A DNA stretch of 64,000 nt from Hyperoplus lanceolatus (Eukaryota > Chordata > Actinopteri > Uranoscopiformes > Ammodytidae). The translations under genes were made by a program, and so were the position numbers. The notes beneath the pieces were generated by a model. That model saw only the letters and a list, made by a program, of their open reading frames with translations, made no database searches and was not told the origin of the DNA. Below, piece after piece: positions 61,813-64,000 of this stretch; within the stretch, counting starts at the first letter, position 1; each line of letters opens with the position of its first letter. The stretch covers positions 6,966,001 to 7,030,000 of the forward strand of contig CM049403.1 in the NCBI GenBank assembly GCA_026929865.2, in the 5' to 3' direction.

Positions 61813-64000
61813 AGTTTTACCCATCTACAACTTCTGAATTTGCACTCTGTTTCTATGTATTATATAATCAACACATTGCTGTTTATAGAAGTATATAATA
61901 GTCCATACCAATTGATAGTAAATACTACTGTATATAGTAGCAATCATTTTACTATAGGATATTGTAATGCTATGCATAACCAATTTATTTAATAGAATTT
62001 ATAGAATGTATCTTGATTGACGGGTCCATAGGTTAGCGTCAGTAGTGGCAGTATGAGCAGCACACAGATAAAACACTTTGCTTCATTATAAGCTGTCTGC
62101 CAGTGCAGTAGTGACATTATCGGAACAACTTTTTACTCCTCTGTTTGTCATGATATAAAAGTGCCTTGTTATTAGGACAAAGCATTTTCTTTTTTCAAGA
62201 AAACCTTTTCATTCTAAAAAAAAAAGTAAAGAAAAAAAAGAGAAATTCAAACTTGGCAGTCAAAATTGGTAAGTCAAAGTTTTCGACATATAGTTAATAA
62301 TCTCCAATGGATCGTGTCCAGACCAACAAACTGAGCAAATTTAAATTTGCCAGTGGCAGGTCTGGATTTCCAGGCTGAGAAAGAACAGCATTACTGTTGA
62401 ATGAATGTACTGTATATATATATCGCTTCTAGTAATGCCTTTTCCATGATAGTGGATGGCCAATTGTGATATTTAGCTTTATTGACCAAATGCCATTGTA
62501 GGTATGTTATTTATTTATCTCTCTATTGTATCTTGAAATATTCAACTTTTAAAAGGATAAGACATGTGTCGCTCATTGACATACTGTACAATTCCGAGAT
62601 GTATCTCTAAAAGTTCTATCAATTCAATCTTACTGCCATCTCAGGCTGTATAGTTTTATACTAAGTGTTGATCAGATTCTAATTCAATTATTTTTTAGAT
62701 ATGTGACATTAATAATAATAGTGCATGCGTATGAAAGTGTCAATACATTAAAATATATTGAATGAAATGTTCTTAATCAGCCAAATGTACTTAAGCATTT
62801 TTTAAGTAAGACTTGTATTCAATTCCATTCACAATGCGATGACTATATTTTAAAATAGAACGCGACAACTTCATACTACAGTTTATAGAGCTTACTTGAT
62901 ATACAGTGGACAAAAGGTTTGCCTCTGTACGTTTAATTGAGCAGGCTGTCTTGAGATTTAGGTAAAACAAAAGACTTCATTTGTTAGAAAAGCTTGTTTA
63001 TCACATACTATGCTGTTAAAAGATGCAGTTTAAAAACACATCATATTCACAATATAAAGTGAAATGTTAAATAAGTATCATTACTATGGACAAACTTTTT
63101 TCACCATCACATTTTCATCCATTAGATTTTTTGAGAATGTCAACATGGAGGATTTTTTGGATACAGTTTGGCTATTTGAATGTATATCAATGTTTATCAA
63201 TTTTAGGCTTCATTCTGCATTAGTTTATATATAGAGAATCATCATATTTCTTGTCAATAAATGATGATGCATCACTCAAGGACATAATAATAAACAGTAT
63301 ACTGACTCAAACTTAGCTTAAACACAACGGTAATGACTTTACCTTAGCAGTGACTGTCAGCTGGGCAGCAGAAAAAGCGCTGTTAGTGTTGGCTAAGGAT
63401 GCCTGGTGCCTTAATTAAGTATCCTTAACTTTATATCAAATAAAAAACTAAAGATTTATTGTATGAAAGACAATTTAAGTTTATTTAGTGTTTACGATGT
63501 GATCTATTACCGTCTTTACTTACAGTTGTGACGATGGCTCTTTTTGGTGGCAGCACACACAAGCTTATTTTAGAAATGTTTTGGGTGAAAGTGGTTTTAA
63601 TGAAGGAATTAAAAGTTCCTACTTTAGAGACCAAATGTTAGCATTAGCATGGAGCTTAGCCTTTCAGTTGTTTAAAGGTGTGTTGTGGTTACGTCAGACA
63701 ATTCGATTCCTCCCATCCAATACAATAATTGGTTACAATATCTTTGGGGTGAACCCACACAGACCTCAGTGAGATATTGAACTATTATTCCCCAACAAAA
63801 AAAAGTAATGTTAGGGCTATGTGCTATTTTAAACTCCAGTTTTTAAGCGTTAGCGGCATGACTGTTTGATGTATCATATCTTAGATATATAGCCACTTCT
63901 GGGTTTCTTTCTACTTACCAGTGGCAAAGGGGAGCTAACCCTGCAGTTTATCTTGGGCAGTATTTAAAGCAGCGATCAAAGCTGTACAAACCAATTGTCG
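61813..64000 (+). other. znf644: znf644 3' UTR and downstream DNA
   Basis: AT-rich non-coding sequence. Poly(A) signal candidates are ATTAAA 62749-62754, AATAAA 63256-63261 and AATAAA 63439-63444; I cannot decide between them. The last 400 bp hold no recognised gene. Confidence 0.5.

Overview
This window is vertebrate nuclear DNA, most likely from a ray-finned (teleost) fish. It has split genes with GT-AG introns, AT-rich intergenic DNA, more than a dozen long CA/GT microsatellites, and many short non-autonomous DNA transposons of the kind that fill percomorph genomes. There are no bacterial operons, CRISPR arrays or phage genes, and I could not recognise a tRNA or rRNA.

Two protein-coding genes are supported, both on the + strand. 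(1) The 3' end of tgfbr3 (betaglycan, the type III TGF-beta co-receptor). One exon (282-389) encodes the transmembrane helix. The last exon (4166-4287) encodes the short cytoplasmic tail ending in the PDZ-binding residues STA. A long AT-rich 3' UTR follows, probably ending near 8.58 kb. (2) znf644, a WIZ-related C2H2 zinc-finger nuclear protein. Its coding exons lie at 53398-55986, 57021-57587, 59929-60042, 60658-60754 and 61635-61812, joined in compatible phase. A likely non-coding first exon and promoter, with a YY1-type AAAATGGCGAC motif, ends at 35542. The gene would then span about 26 kb, with a 17.8-kb first intron.

The pairing is informative. In human 1p22, TGFBR3 and ZNF644 are near neighbours in the same orientation, with CDC7 and HFM1 between them. 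Here I find no trace of either, which fits one half of a teleost-duplicated segment that lost genes. The znf644 copy is odd. Its first ~430 coding bases carry in-frame stops and several frame changes, and two internal fingers have lost metal ligands, while the rest of the ORF and all downstream exons are intact. That suggests a decaying N-terminus, a shift to a downstream start (ATG at 53904), or local assembly indels.

The space between and inside the genes is a patchwork of mobile-element remnants. It includes an eight-copy palindromic family with TTAAAGGTGGAGTC ends and two near-identical ~475-bp giant palindromes, one of them inserted in a copy of the first family. There are also two further TTAA-ended families, a CCCTGCGTTC-ended family, a 374-bp element with a perfect 9-bp target duplication, a 718-bp element with CTGGGCTTACACTA ends, a 536-bp solo-LTR-like unit, and other dispersed repeats. 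Several complex, non-repetitive stretches between 44.6 and 53.1 kb look like candidate conserved regulatory elements within the putative first intron of znf644.
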